Positions 1 through 10,665 are shown, counted from the first letter of the stretch. The stretch is 64,000 nt of DNA from Lineus longissimus (GCF_910592395.1 NC_088324.1:2664001-2728000), one strand, 5' to 3'. Translations and numbers: made by a program. The notes: a model not told the origin generated them from the letters alone.

Positions 1-110
1 ATCTTTTGAGCACTACTTATCAAGGGAATTAAACATGAAATGCATTACTTTAAGGAGAATAAAATTTTTCAACTCTTGGTGGACATTGGATTTCCTACCA
101 CTTAGTGTCA
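1..110 (+). pseudogene. Partial second copy of the small Polinton protein gene
   Basis: The first 110 bases translate to a close relative of the protein encoded at 1997-2479: both carry SRELN followed by a hydrophobic run and FNSW or YNSW. It begins mid-gene at the window edge and loses the frame after about 35 codons. The two copies lie about 2 kb apart in the same orientation, so this is either an internal duplication or the junction of two element copies. Confidence 0.6.
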
Positions 111-348
111 CATTTTTCACATTCCTAACCGATTGATTTAAAAATAAAACAATTAAAACAGAAATTTTTGATAAGGAATGCAATGATGTAACAGAAATGT
201 TTTTCCTTGGTTCGGAAGCAGAACGTATGACTCCATGGCAAAGGTAGGACATCTCCTGTCTCCTCTTCTATCTTCTTCTAGGCCTCATTCGGAACTCTTC
301 ACTCTATCCCTCTTATCCTATAGTTGTAAATTGCCGGATGAAAAGTAT

Positions 349-716
349 GAAATCTGTATCAAGTTGTTTAGTTGGTTCTTTCAGACCACTCTGTTGACGA
401 CCAGCAGTCACTATTCTTATAAACAGCCAGGTCAGGATTTACAGCCTCTGGAGGGGCTAACCTAACATTATACTGGGTATCGGCTGACGGCTTCATCCCA
501 CCATATTAGAACCAACATCCCGTATCCAGCGCGAAATCTGTATCAAGTTGTTTAGTTGGTTCTTTCAGACCACTCTGTTGACGACCAGCAGTCACTATTC
601 TTATAAACAGCCAGGTCAGGATTTACAGCCTCTGGAGGGGCTAACCTAACATTATACTGGGTATCGGCTGACGGCTTTGTCCCACCATATTAGTACCAAC
701 ATCCCGTATCCAGCGC
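349..716. repeat. 184-bp direct tandem duplication
   Basis: A unit starting GAAATCTGTATCAAG and ending CCGTATCCAGC occurs twice head to tail (349-532 and 533-716). Only a few mismatches are seen, near the end of the unit, so the duplication is recent compared with the decay of the surrounding element. No coding potential is apparent. Confidence 0.9.
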
Positions 717-1470
717 GCGGCGTACAGTTGCAGTCACTAGATATTGAACTTCTAGTAGATTTTTCTTCATTACTATTACTAGTAATAATACTTTCCTCTT
801 TTTTAGGTTCTGGTCTAGGTTCTTTGAATGTGGTCTTTTCTATTTTATTTCTCTTAAATTCCTGAGACCTTTTTACCCAACTCTCTAGACCAAGCTAATT
901 GTTTATCAGTTCCAACCTACTTAGATACTACCGGTTTAGTATCATCTGTATTACTTGTAACTTGAGTTATGTTATCACTCTCCATTTATGTTACTGGAAA
1001 TAATAAGGTCACTATTAGAGTCACTATTTGTGTCAATGTTATCATCAATCTTTGGACGTTCATGTCCTAATGATTCCCCATGACAGTGACCTTATGTAAT
1101 GAGGGTAGTTGAGGCATGGACAGTTAGTGCCCATCCTCAGACTTACCCATTCTAACCATTTGTCCAACTCATTCGTTACTAAGTAATCGTTTCTAAATCA
1201 TGGTAAAGTTCTTCCTGATCATCAACAGGTAAGAACAACTTTGTTAATCTGGTGTAAGCTTTAAGTACTGTCTTACCTAAATAATCGTTAAGTCTAGCAT
1301 ACATCTTTGTCTGGTAGAGTCTATGATATTTAATTATTTCCTTCTCTGGCATAACATCTAAGTCATTAAATGTTAGTTGTTTGTTAGGGAAACCTTACTT
1401 TTATCTGTTGCAACTAAAACCTCTAGGTCTTGTTTGGCTTTATGGCCATTATCAGTCAAGTAGTTGGAAT

Positions 1471-1525
1471 TTAGTTGAGGGCTAGTTGAGCCTAGTTGAG
1501 AGTTAGTTGAGGTTAGTTGAGTAAA
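1471..1525. repeat. Short TTAGTTGAG-type repeats
   Basis: About five imperfect copies of TTAGTTGAG or CTAGTTGAG occur in a row. This is a small satellite-like tract in non-coding Polinton DNA. The surrounding 870-1990 shows no convincing gene on either strand. Confidence 0.6.
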
Positions 1526-1996
1526 ATGATAATGCAATCTACGACTTCTACGACTATTGTTGAGAAAAGGCCAAAACCTATTAATTACGGAAAAACGCAA
1601 GTGTTTTTCCCAATTAAAGTTGCCTTATTTCCAATACAAAACCGAAGTAACCTATTATGTATTGTCCTTTTACTTTTTAAAGTAAAGGGATAATAAAAAG
1701 ACTTTACGAGAAAGTGTAAAGTCTGTAAAGTCTGTACACTGGTATGATTATGTTGACTGTCTAGAGAATAGTAAGTCATTTAATCATAAGATGAGACACT
1801 TGATATCAGATAAACACCAGATTTATCTAGAAGAAGTAAATAAGGAAAGTCTTAGTCCTTTTGATGACAAGATATTCATACTAGAGGATGGGATAACTAC
1901 ATTACCATTTGGTACGTAGATTAGAGTTAAGTATTTTAAATACCTTAAGTAAGCAGGTACAGTTAGGTTAGTACAATTGACTTCATAATACGTAAA

Positions 1997-2479
1997 TTGA
2001 AATGTAAGAAAGCATCTTTTGAGTACTATTTATCAAGGGAATTAAACATAAAATATGTTACTTTAAAGACAATAATCTTTTACAACTCGTGGCAGGCATT
2101 GGATTTTATTCCATATTTTAAATATTCACCTGAAAGTCATTTTACTTTAAGTGATTTGTTTGATGAATGGCAAAACGAAATAAATAATAAACAAATGAAA
2201 CATGTTAAAATAAACTGTGATAACAACAATAACATAATAATTGAACTTACAGAGGATAAAAAATTATCATTGGAAGGTGATTTTGATAATGATAATGGCT
2301 TTATTATGCTGATGGGATTTAAACAATCAAAATTTAATAAGAAAGGGAAGTGCTACTCGAACAGACCTTTACTCTTTTACACTTCTTATCTTTTATTAAA
2401 ATCAAATCTGGTTGATAAAAGTAATACACTCTTAAATAAAAAAAGTTTCAGATATTTTCTGTATCATACCTGTAGATGA
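1997..2479 (+). CDS. Small Polinton accessory or minor structural protein (candidate)
   Basis: An open frame of 160 codons encodes a small, Asn- and Lys-rich protein with a hydrophobic N-terminal third ending YNSW (residues 29-32). The middle section reads SDLFDEWQNEIN, followed by an alternating strand segment (IIIELTEDKKLSL) and NGFIMLMGF. This YNSW ... leucine-rich ... GF pattern resembles short structural-type proteins in Polintons and adintoviruses, but the family assignment is from memory of the pattern, not alignment. The frame opens with TTG and has no early ATG, so the true start may be upstream or lost. A damaged second copy lies at 1-110. Function unknown. Confidence 0.45.
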   Translation: MKCKKASFEYYLSRELNIKYVTLKTIIFYNSWQALDFIPYFKYSPESHFTLSDLFDEWQNEINNKQMKHVKINCDNNNNIIIELTEDKKLSLEGDFDNDNGFIMLMGFKQSKFNKKGKCYSNRPLLFYTSYLLLKSNLVDKSNTLLNKKSFRYFLYHTCR

Positions 2480-2783
2480 TAGTAATCAGATTAAGCTTCA
2501 AAGGTACGAACTTAACTGTACTAAAGAAGTTAACTAATGTACTAATCATATCAAATTTGAAAAAACTACTGACATGACTGAATATTTTAAAATTATCAAA
2601 TCTGATATTAAAACACATAATTATGATGATTATAAAATCGGACTTTTATTTTGTTTATTAGAAGCAGTAGTATCTTATTTATTTGTTTCATTATTAGTAG
2701 GTTCCTTAACTACAGGTTTCTTATTAGTTTTCTTAACAAAATGACTAAAGTAAATTAAACTAACCAAATAACTACACCTACAC

Positions 2784-2978
2784 CTACATAGAGGTAGGTT
2801 GCACTAGATATTGAATTTCGTTGTTTAAAAGCCATACATATTTAAGTAGAGAAGCATTTTCAAATTCAATGTACATGTAATCCCCAAAATACTGGTGAAT
2901 AATTATTTTCCACTCTGATACCACATTTTGGTCATGATAGCTTTGCTCGAACCTTTTTTCATTCATCATTTTGTTCAT
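2784..2978 (-). CDS. Short unknown Polinton frame
   Basis: A 64-codon frame starts with ATG (MNKMMNEKRF) and ends near the long AT-rich stretch at 2.75 kb. It has aromatic and charged residues and no motif I recognise. It lies just downstream of the zinc-binding protein gene on the same strand, and could be a remnant of a neighbouring Polinton gene or chance. Confidence 0.2.
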   Translation of the reverse strand: MNKMMNEKRFEQSYHDQNVVSEWKIIIHQYFGDYMYIEFENASLLKYVWLLNNEIQYLVQPTSM

Positions 2979-3067
2979 TAAATTAATTGATCTGTCTAAT
3001 TGCTCCTTAAATAGCTACCAGTCTATTTTAGCACCCTTCTGTCTGTTTTCTGTCTTATCCATGGGTC

Positions 3068-3625
3068 TCATGTTAAACCAAGAGAAACACAGTTCAGTGT
3101 AATATTTGAATTCCTTGATACATGATCCAACTCTTCTTCAATTATTAGATTAATGTATCTTTGGTAATCTACCCATTGTCTGAAGAATTGGTCCGAGCAA
3201 CCTAAACGTAATCTTGAAGCCAATCTCGAACTACTAGTTAACTCTCCTTTAGAAATACCGTTAAGACCAATTATCACTTTATACCTGTCTGTATTACCAC
3301 TCTTATTAAGGTAACCTTTGTAGCCAGAGTTCCAACATGATCTACAGTTACCTCTATTTCCATCTTTAGCGAACTCACCATCACTTGATAATTCAACTTG
3401 ATCACATTTATTGCATTTCTTGGTTAACGTACCACATGCTTTACAATAATCCGGGAATTTATTACGTTTATTCTTTCCAAAATCACTTTTAGGTTTTTTT
3501 ACATAGCATTTAACACATTCAAATGTAGGTTCTGAAACTACTGGTTGACACTGATTAACATTGACCGTACCATAATTATTATTAAATTGTTGTCCTTCAT
3601 TTCTTGCTTGATTTAATAGAAACAA
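3068..3625 (-). CDS. Polinton zinc-ribbon protein, HNH-like
   Basis: This 185-residue frame has an ordered set of CxxC pairs: C37xxC, then CKAC, CNKC and CRSC in residues 37-97. The spacing resembles the zinc-binding part of HNH-type or related nucleases found in Polintons and large DNA viruses. The N-terminal 35 residues are Asn/Gln rich, and the C-terminal half (KVIIGLNG ... FRQWVDYQRYINL) is probably a helical DNA-associated domain. The gene lies 70 bp downstream of the integrase on the same strand, a usual Polinton neighbour. A catalytic HNH triad is not clearly visible. No internal stop, so this is one of the best preserved frames of the element. Confidence 0.5.
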   Translation of the reverse strand: MFLLNQARNEGQQFNNNYGTVNVNQCQPVVSEPTFECVKCYVKKPKSDFGKNKRNKFPDYCKACGTLTKKCNKCDQVELSSDGEFAKDGNRGNCRSCWNSGYKGYLNKSGNTDRYKVIIGLNGISKGELTSSSRLASRLRLGCSDQFFRQWVDYQRYINLIIEEELDHVSRNSNITLNCVSLGLT

Positions 3626-3693
3626 GTTTTATTTACCTTTTACTTTACTCCCTAAAGCTTTTACCTTAGGGATTTAATCTCTGAAACGTGTAA

Positions 3694-4553
3694 CTATTCA
3701 TTGAGTTTATCACTGTAACACTTCCACTTCACTAGTCCGTATTTCTTGCCTTGACTGGTCTTGTATATTAATATCTTCTCTATCTTGCACTCTAGTTGAT
3801 CAGGATTAGGAACATAGCTCAATTCCTCTTCATAGAAATATCCTTGAATTTCCTCCTTGAGGTAATCTTCAAGCTTGTAGACAATAGGATGTGTGAATAT
3901 TATATGTTTGATTTGGACTTCCTCAGTGAAGTTTGGTAGGTAGCCTTTATCGAAAATGGACTTGTACTTTGAAATTCTTACACTGTCACCTACTTTTTTC
4001 TTTGTATCACCAAATGTCTCTTTCAGGTGAAGACCGTAAAGGTTGTACCATACAGCTCCTTCGTTTTCCATCTTTCTGGCGTCTATTGGTTTCATACCTA
4101 TTGATGAGTGAAATGTATTATTGTAGCCACTGACCAAGTCATCAAGACTTCGATCCACTTGTCAGTCTCCTTCGTAGTCAAATACCTACACATCTTTTCC
4201 TTCAAAGTCCTGTTGAAACGTGCTACGACTGCTGCCTTTTTGTCAGATTTTGAGGAGAACCATTCTATGTCATTTTCTGTTAAAAGTTGCTTGAAGTGTT
4301 TGTTGCAGAATTCTGTACCATCATCAAACTGGATCTTTTCCTGTTTTGCCGCAACTGGTTTTGACTCTATAAAAATCACTTTAAATGCATCTCTGATTTC
4401 TTCTTCTCTCTTACTCTTTACTGCCACGGCCCAAGCATAACGACTGAATAGATCTATGACTGTTAAAATGAATCTGAATCCTTTATTCTTACTCTGAAAT
4501 TTCTGCATGTCAACCAGGTCAGCTTGCCACTGTTGATCGATGTAAGATACCAT
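3694..4553 (-). pseudogene. Polinton integrase (rve fold plus chromodomain), broken
   Basis: Two overlapping minus-strand frames together span an integrase. The upstream frame (4098-4553) has the first catalytic Asp in WQADLVDMQ and the second in FDDGTEF. The third position, normally Glu in the motif VVERFNRT, reads VVARFNRT: codon GCA replaces GAA or GAG. The downstream frame (3694-4158) carries the integrase C-terminal SH3-like region and ends in a chromodomain fragment (KYGLVKWKCYSD). The change of frame within 4098-4158 needs a small indel. Integrases of this type join Polinton ends to host DNA; this copy lacks both an open frame and a catalytic residue. The upstream start is also missing. 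Confidence 0.85.
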
Positions 4554-4779
4554 TGTCTTTCAGAAGGGGAATTTCTTAATAGCCGGTTTATGTAGTTTGT
4601 GTGTTGGTAGTGTGTCTAGAAATGTTTTAACTTCTTTGTACTTAAATTTGTTTCTAGTAAGGCACAGGACTCTCGGGGTTGTAGTACAAATTCCTTAGAT
4701 ACTGTTCTTTTGTATCATCTTTTTCAATGCTTTGATTTTCATTACTTTGATTGTCATTACTTTGATTTATATTCGTTTA

Positions 4780-5345
4780 AATGGGTGAAGTATTTATTTA
4801 CAAACCACATAACATGCTCATCTCTGGTGTCATCAATTGTGGTAAGACAAATCTTGTTCTTGACCTATGAGAAAACGAATATCATAACAAGTTACAGAGC
4901 ATAGTAAATTTTTGTCCAACATATTTCAGTAATAAGACATATGAAAGGAAATAGATTTACCAAGACAACAAGGTCTACATAATTAATCCTGAAGCAGTGG
5001 CCAGTAACTTTGATCTTGTGCTTAAATTTGCTACTCTAACATTCAAAGGAACAGACACATTATGTTTAATTGATGACTGTGCTAATTTGAAAGACACAAA
5101 GAAGAAGGTGTCCGAGTTATGTAATATTGCATTTTCCGGTAGACACTACAATCTAACTGTTTGGTTACTAGTTCAAAAGTACAATTCAGTCGTTAAGGAC
5201 TTCAGAGAGAACATCACACTCTTAGTCCTGTTTTTTAACAAGAATGAATCAGCTATGAAAGATGCCTTAGAAGAAAATAGTGTTATTCCTAAGGACAGAC
5301 AATAGTATTACATAGAAGAACTTAAAGTTAAAGCAGGATCAAAAT
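4780..5345 (+). pseudogene. Polinton A32-like packaging ATPase, broken
   Basis: The frame near 4800 reads PHNMLISGVINCGKTNLVLDL, a Walker A loop of the FtsK/HerA-like A32 type. It ends in a TGA, and the downstream frame 4997-5305 carries the Walker B region (LCLIDDCANL) and a sensor-like NLTVWLLVQK segment, ending at a TAG just after DRQ. Further codons matching the family seem to continue to about 5345. Such ATPases pump DNA into capsids, which fits the capsid-type genes next door. At least two disruptions separate the Walker A and B parts, so it is not functional as read. Confidence 0.75.
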
Positions 5346-5590
5346 TAATCATTAGGTTGCAACATCCATTCGGGTTTACTCTCTCTTCCTCTTTCTAATA
5401 AAAAGTAATAGACCCCTAATCCTACACCACTCATACCTAGGATAATCCATAGGTACTCATATGTATTCATTTCATCACCAGGTTTGTAATAGTCACTTAA
5501 TTTAGGTCGTTTAGCTAGTGATGATACTTGTTTATCATGGTGAAGGTGGTTGTAAACAGCAAAAAGCGGTGTCAGTATTATTACAATCAA
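5345..5590 (-). CDS. Small single-span membrane protein of the Polinton
   Basis: An 81-codon frame contains one strong membrane segment (about residues 47-64, LWIILGMSGVGLGVYYFLL) followed by a basic, hydrophilic tail. A second, weaker hydrophobic run is at the N end. It has no ATG before Met41, so the N-terminal part may not be translated. Small membrane proteins are common between ATPase and capsid genes in Polintons and adintoviruses, but this one is not assigned to a named family. Confidence 0.35.
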   Translation of the reverse strand: MIVIILTPLFAVYNHLHHDKQVSSLAKRPKLSDYYKPGDEMNTYEYLWIILGMSGVGLGVYYFLLERGRESKPEWMLQPND

Positions 5591-5794
5591 TAGCAGACTG
5601 GTTCTCTCTCTTCATTTCAAGGTTAACGAAGTCAATTATCTTCTTTCTATGTTCTTCATATTCCTCTTATATATTATTCAACTCTTCCATAGCCCTATTA
5701 TGTATTTTATTTTCTTATCTAGTTCATTAAAAAGTGCACTGGATCCTGTGAATGCTTATGCGTTGACTACAGTGCCTTCAACCATCATAGCAAT

Positions 5795-6196
5795 TTAATG
5801 AGCTTGATTTCCTTTTATCAACAATTGATATCTTACATCAAAACCATTAAGGTCGATAATGTCACCGTACTCATCTGTTAATTCAATCTCTATTCTATTG
5901 AATCTTGATTTACATGGTATTTGTATTGGTTTTACAAATGTGTATGTAATAGTATCTCCAATATCAGCTTCCTTAAACGGTCTTATGGCTAGAATATCTG
6001 ACGGTTCCCCGTTATCAAGTACTTTATTATTGTTAATTATGTCACAGTGTAAAACTAAATAGTTTATTGGTCTGAAATTCATTGGATAATTACTTATGAC
6101 CACACCAACTTTTCCTGTACCATCACTTGGTGAGTCTATCTTGACTTTAAAAATACGTTTTGATAAGTAAGAGTAACCCACTGATATTATCGACAA
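5795..6196 (-). pseudogene. Candidate jelly-roll minor capsid (penton-like) protein
   Basis: This 133-codon frame reads as a beta-rich protein: KVKIDSPSDGTG near the N end, NYLVLHCDI in the middle, and a C-terminal strand pair with RIEIELTDEYGDIIDLNG. The last pattern (strand, D-E-x-G, strand) is typical of single jelly-roll capsid proteins of Polintons. The first codon is TTG; an upstream ATG at about 6271 opens a short frame that ends nearby in a different phase, suggesting a one-base frameshift. Two further degenerate copies of the N-terminal segment follow upstream. Assignment to penton rather than another capsid part is inference. Confidence 0.5.
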
Positions 6197-6690
6197 ACTT
6201 AAAGCAATTTTCTAAAGCATGAATTAATGTTTGATATTCTTCATAAAAAGCTTGAAAATCCTGTTCAATCATCTTATTTTCTTAAATTTTAAAACTTTTT
6301 TGAAATTAAAAGAGCAAACTGGAATTGGAATAGGTTTCATATTCTTTCTAAAGAATATGAAAAAAACATTAAATTTAGTTTAAATATAGCTTTTCCTGTA
6401 CCATCACTTGGTGAGTCTATCTTGATATTTAAAAAATATTTTAATAAGTAAGATTGAACCACTAATGGTAATGTTAATCTTAAACCATTTTCTAAATAAT
6501 AATAATGATTCATAATCTTTCATTTGTTATTCTTAAATGTTTAAGATTATTAAGATAATTAAGTTTATCAATAGAAAAATAAAATATTAAAGCTAGTTTA
6601 AGTACAGTCTTTAATGTACCATCACTTGGAGAGTCTATCTTGATATTAAAAAGATATTTTTAAAAGGTAGAGAAAATTGCTGTTGGTATT
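6110..6690 (-). repeat. Three decaying tandem copies of one capsid-gene N-terminal segment
   Basis: The motif TACCATCACTTGGTGAGTCT with its AT-rich flanks occurs at about 6116, 6399 and 6619 (last copy GGAGAG). On the minus strand each encodes an IDSPSDGT peptide preceded by a hydrophobic stretch. Copy 1 belongs to the frame at 5795-6196; copies 2 and 3 lose the reading frame almost at once. Spacing is about 280 and 220 bp. Confidence 0.75.
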
Positions 6691-6800
6691 GTAAAAGCAA
6701 AACCATAACTTAAAAAATAATATATTGGTGAAAATATTGGTGAAAATATTTTATCAATATCTTCTTTTTTTATTATTAAATGAAATTATCAAATAGTACC

Positions 6801-6874
6801 TTTGTTGCTAAGAGCGTCGCACAACTTTGTTGCTAAGAGCGTCGCACAACTTTGTTGCTAAGAGCGTCGCACAA
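6801..6874. repeat. 25-bp tandem repeat, three copies
   Basis: The unit TTTGTTGCTAAGAGCGTCGC followed by ACAAC is repeated exactly, starting at 6801, 6826 and 6851. A diverged fourth partial copy (GCGTTGCTAAGG) follows. The unit is GC-richer than its surroundings and begins and ends with GTTG/CAAC half-sites. It sits immediately beyond the 3' end of the major capsid frame. Confidence 0.9.
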
Positions 6875-6899
6875 GCGTTGCTAAGGATGAAGTCCTGCT

Positions 6900-7760
6900 C
6901 TAATGCTGTAAAGATGCTATTTGATAGTTACTTATGTTTACCTGGCCATCAGAAATCACGAATATGTGCATTTTGTATGGTCCCTTACCAGCTTTCTTCG
7001 TAAGAGACAACTGGATTCCACCCTTTGTGTTCTGAAGTCTCTTTCCAGATCCGTGTAGACGATTGTCTTCTGTGGTTCTCAAGTCCAACCACCACTCGTA
7101 GTGATTCGAGTCACCATAATACTTCTCCATTGCCATGTAACAGTCATGAGTTTTCTTTAAATCCTCAGAGATGAAGTGTCTCTTGCTCTCATCCTCTGGA
7201 TCCATCATTCTCATTCCTTCTTGAAACACCTGATTAGAAACACCCTCTATTGTTTTCTGTACTTTAGTGATATTGGGGTTTTCGAACATCTCAGAAACTC
7301 TAGATCCATCGGCATAATCAGACACAAATAGAAGCAGTATGCCTTTAATTGACATCCTTGGAAAATTAATGTTCTCGTTGATAAACGTTTCATTTGAAGT
7401 AACATTGACTACTATTTCCTCCTTTGGTGCTAATGTAATCTCAATAATCGCATCCTCGGAAATTGGAAACTTGTAAAATGGAGCACGGTTGTGGAACAGT
7501 TCAAAATCTAATGGTATCTTGTATTTGGTACCAATCACTTTCTTAAGTGTATTTTCGTCACTAATTTCACCACTGACATTAGCTTCAGATACACCATATA
7601 GATCTTAACTTTCTTAGATTGTCTGATTGAATACCTTGAAACACCCTATCGTTTCTTTCCTCTTATGTTAACCACAAACCTTTAAATGTGAAATAATGAA
7701 TGTACTCGTTTAGATCAAATATCTGTTCTGTTCCCCACTTAATTACCATCTTTCCTCGGG
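6900..7760 (-). pseudogene. Candidate Polinton major capsid protein (C-terminal part)
   Basis: The open frame 6900-7538 gives 212 residues. Near its start it has KYKIPLDFELFHNRAPFY, a segment I associate with the double jelly-roll major capsid protein of Polintons; it ends in a strand-rich tail (KMHIFVISDGQVNIS). Coding-like sequence continues upstream to about 7760, but with stop codons, so the N-terminal half is degraded. The protein should form the icosahedral shell. The frame has no ATG at its first codon. Family call rests on motif recall and on the ATPase and jelly-roll neighbours. Confidence 0.55.
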
Positions 7761-9100
7761 GGTCGGAAAAGTGCATGAGATTGCTAGAAACTCAGCAGAG
7801 TATCTTCAGAACAGTGACTGATTAATGACGTCAAATTCAACACAGATTGAGTATTTTGTTTGGTGATCTGGACAGAGGTTATTGCCTCATCACGATGAAA
7901 GGTAAACATGAAGGAAGATGAACAGTTGTACATTGATGGGTGATTAACTCGCTGGAGCCCAAATACACGATCAAAATGTCTATTCAAAGATCAGATATAG
8001 GCCGCTTCCCTAAAGGTGCCAAATTCTGTGTCCCAATTGATTATCACCAACGAGCCAAACAATGGGCCTGAGAGGATATTTCTCTATGCATTTAGAAGTT
8101 ATTCTGTAAGGACATATTACAATGACAGTGAGACACCTATACAGTAGTGCTGAACTGAAATGATAGAGTTCTTTGCCAGAATGTTGGAAAATGTGTGAAA
8201 ATCCTTCAACAAAGGAGGGATCAATAATCCCGTCATTTTCGAACATTTTGCGTTGAAGGAAAGTGTCTTAATTCAGAAAGGTTTAGTTAACTTCCTCTTA
8301 TTCCTACATGTTAAAAAAGTTTACTACTGAGGGATTGGCATGTTTCCAACATTTTCCTGCTGACTGAGGATTAGTGAGACAGCTACAAGAGATTTCTAAC
8401 ATTTGCTGTTCATCCACTAGTCTTAAAAAATCTGCTCAGCACGTTCCTGCAAATCTTTCACAGTAACCGGTAGCCTCTTGTGTCAAAGTAGATGTTACCA
8501 TTGGTGCAAGAGGTCTTCCACCAGTGGCCAGTACCCAATATTGCGTTCCTTGACCGTCCTGGCTGTACCGTGGCCTTCGTTGGCTCGTTTACCCAGGGTT
8601 TGATCATGAAGGTATCACAATCTCATCGTGTTCCTAGTGATGCCATATAGATCTGGGCAAAGTCTTTGGATGGTGCCAATTGTGCTATTCAGAAGCGCTG
8701 TCTCGGAATCTTGCATTTATTTGATCTTCTCAGTGACGGAATAACTTCGTCTTTGTTCGGGGAGAGGTCCTGCGCCGTCCGTATCGAGTTTGGGCTGTTG
8801 TTAGAAACTTTCCTTCGGACGTCTTTTGATAGGCGTAGACATGGGTTACGGGTTGCCAAGATTGAGAGATGGGACAGAAATTGACAACTTCGAAATTGCC
8901 CTGTCACGCTTTTGTGCGTATGAAATGATGTTTTAATCACAGACTTACTGCCTACCCGTTAGCTTTGACTTTATAACAGGTCGTATGGTTTTAGTAGACT
9001 ACGGTGTCATAGAACATGAGATAACGAACAACATTATCACAAACTATTCTTTTAACGCTAGATTTGACTGATTTTACAGATTTTTACGCATACTTTTGGA
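7761..9100. other. Stretch with no supported gene
   Basis: Short frames on both strands here have no recognisable motif, and opposite-strand frames overlap without codon bias. The right end of the Polinton may lie in this stretch, but no terminal inverted repeat partner is visible inside the window. Confidence 0.5.
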
Positions 9101-9139
9101 ACACACTGAATGAACCTACCGATTACTTAAATCGTTATC

Positions 9140-10579
9140 ATCCAATGAATAGTCATTGAAATTAACACAATGCCAGCGACATTTAACTGATCATGGTGTT
9201 GGTAGTATTGATTTATATCTGAATGACGTCGATGTGGACCCGTGGTTGAGTTTACTGATCTTACTTTATGCTGATGATACAGTTTTGCTTTCTGACAGAG
9301 CGGCCAGCCTCCAGCGTAGCCTAGATGAGTTAGTTGAATATTGTAAAGAATGGAAATTAATTATAAACCACGCCAAGACAAAAGCTATAGTTTTTGAAAG
9401 TCGACATTCTGCAAACCATCCTGAGTTTTTTGTAGACGGTAAAGCAATTGAAACCGTTTTGGAATTCAAGTACCTAGGCGTTATTTTTAATTATAATGGT
9501 TCATTTGTAAAGTGCCGTAAGGCACTGAGTGACCAAGGCAGAAAAGCATTGTTTCATGTATTGAACCGAGTGCAAGAACAGTCTTTAGATCTTGATACAG
9601 CACTACAGTTATTTGACGCTATGGTAGCTACTATACTGACCTTTGGTAGCAAGATTTGGGGCTTTGAGAACCTCAATGTGATAGAAAGATTGCACCTGTT
9701 ATTCTGTAAATATATACTAAAGTTAATGCGCTCAACACCAAACGCTATGGTATATGGAGAATTAGGTAGATTTCCATTGTATATCAATGTTAAAGTCAAG
9801 ATGGTAAAATTCTGGGGGAAACTGGTCCTACAGGAACAAACTATAGTCGGAAAAATGTATAAAATTGCATACCATAAACACCAAAAACGGTCAAAATATC
9901 AAATGGGTCGCGTTTGTCAAAAATATTTTGGAACTTTGTGGGCTCGGGGACATCTGGCTGACACAGATGTTCCCCAACGTTAATTATCTCGGTGAAATTG
10001 TCAGAAGACGACTGCAGGACCAGTATCTCCAAGAATGGCGCAATACTCTGATAAACTCTCCAAAATGTTTGATCTACAGAGAAATCAAGTTTGCATGGGG
10101 TTTTGAGAATTATTTGCTTTGTCTATCTCAAGCCCAACGTATATTACTCTGTAAATTTAGATGTACCAACCATAAACTCCCTATAGAATTAGGCCGATAA
10201 AATAATACCCCCCGACTAGAACGTAAATGTATTAAATGTAACTTCGGAGTAGTTGGAGATGAATTTCACCACGCCCTCGTATGCCCCTTCTTTTCAAACA
10301 TTCCAGTAAATTACATTCCAGCCGACTTTCACAGATATCCCGATTTATTTAAATACATGTATGTAAAACTTTTGAACTCGCCAAATAATACATTAATAAA
10401 ACTAACTAAATTTTTGTCAAAGTCTCTCCAACTACTCTAATCATATTGTAAGCAAATTCGTATTCTTTTGTTGATATTAAAAAACCTTTGCATGTATATT
10501 CGTATTTCTATTGTATATAGGTAGTTTTGTGCTCTACGCAATGTAATTTTGTTGAGCAATAAACCTTATTCTATTCTAT
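9140..10579 (+). mobile_element. 5'-truncated LINE (reverse transcriptase C-terminal half), family A
   Basis: The element enters within the reverse transcriptase domain: LYADDTVLLSD carries the YADD catalytic box, followed by FKYLGVIF and the thumb region. The frame 9156-9983 continues after a +1 shift to 9865-10200 and, past an in-frame TAA at 10198, to a stop at 10438. The C-terminal part has a Cys/His knuckle (CIKCNF ... DEFHHALVC), as in Jockey- and CR1-group LINEs. A 3' UTR of about 140 bp ends in AATAAACC and a TTCTA short repeat, typical of LINE 3' ends. A second copy of this family, on the opposite strand, is the host of the nested transposons at 46.3-53.1 kb. Confidence 0.85.
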
Positions 10580-10665
10580 GAGTCTGTTGATGTTCAATGG
10601 AATGAATAAATCATTTGTATTATCTATCTGGTGGGCTAGGCCTAAGCCTAGTATATACGGACGGT

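Larger units (their letters stand above)
1..7760. mobile_element. Decayed Polinton/Maverick (partial, left end outside window)
   Basis: This AT-rich block holds a set of genes that together define Polintons (Mavericks): a retrovirus-like integrase with chromodomain, an A32-type packaging ATPase, and two capsid-type proteins, on both strands. No type-B DNA polymerase or adenovirus-type protease is visible, and no terminal inverted repeat was found, so the element probably extends left of the window and has been eroded. Nearly every gene has stops or frameshifts, and the integrase has lost its catalytic glutamate, so it should be immobile unless helped. The right limit is set by the end of capsid-like coding sequence and is uncertain by several hundred bases. 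Confidence 0.8.

Noticed and set aside
9266-9799. Minus-strand frames over the LINE
   Set aside because: They are antisense shadows of the reverse transcriptase frame.
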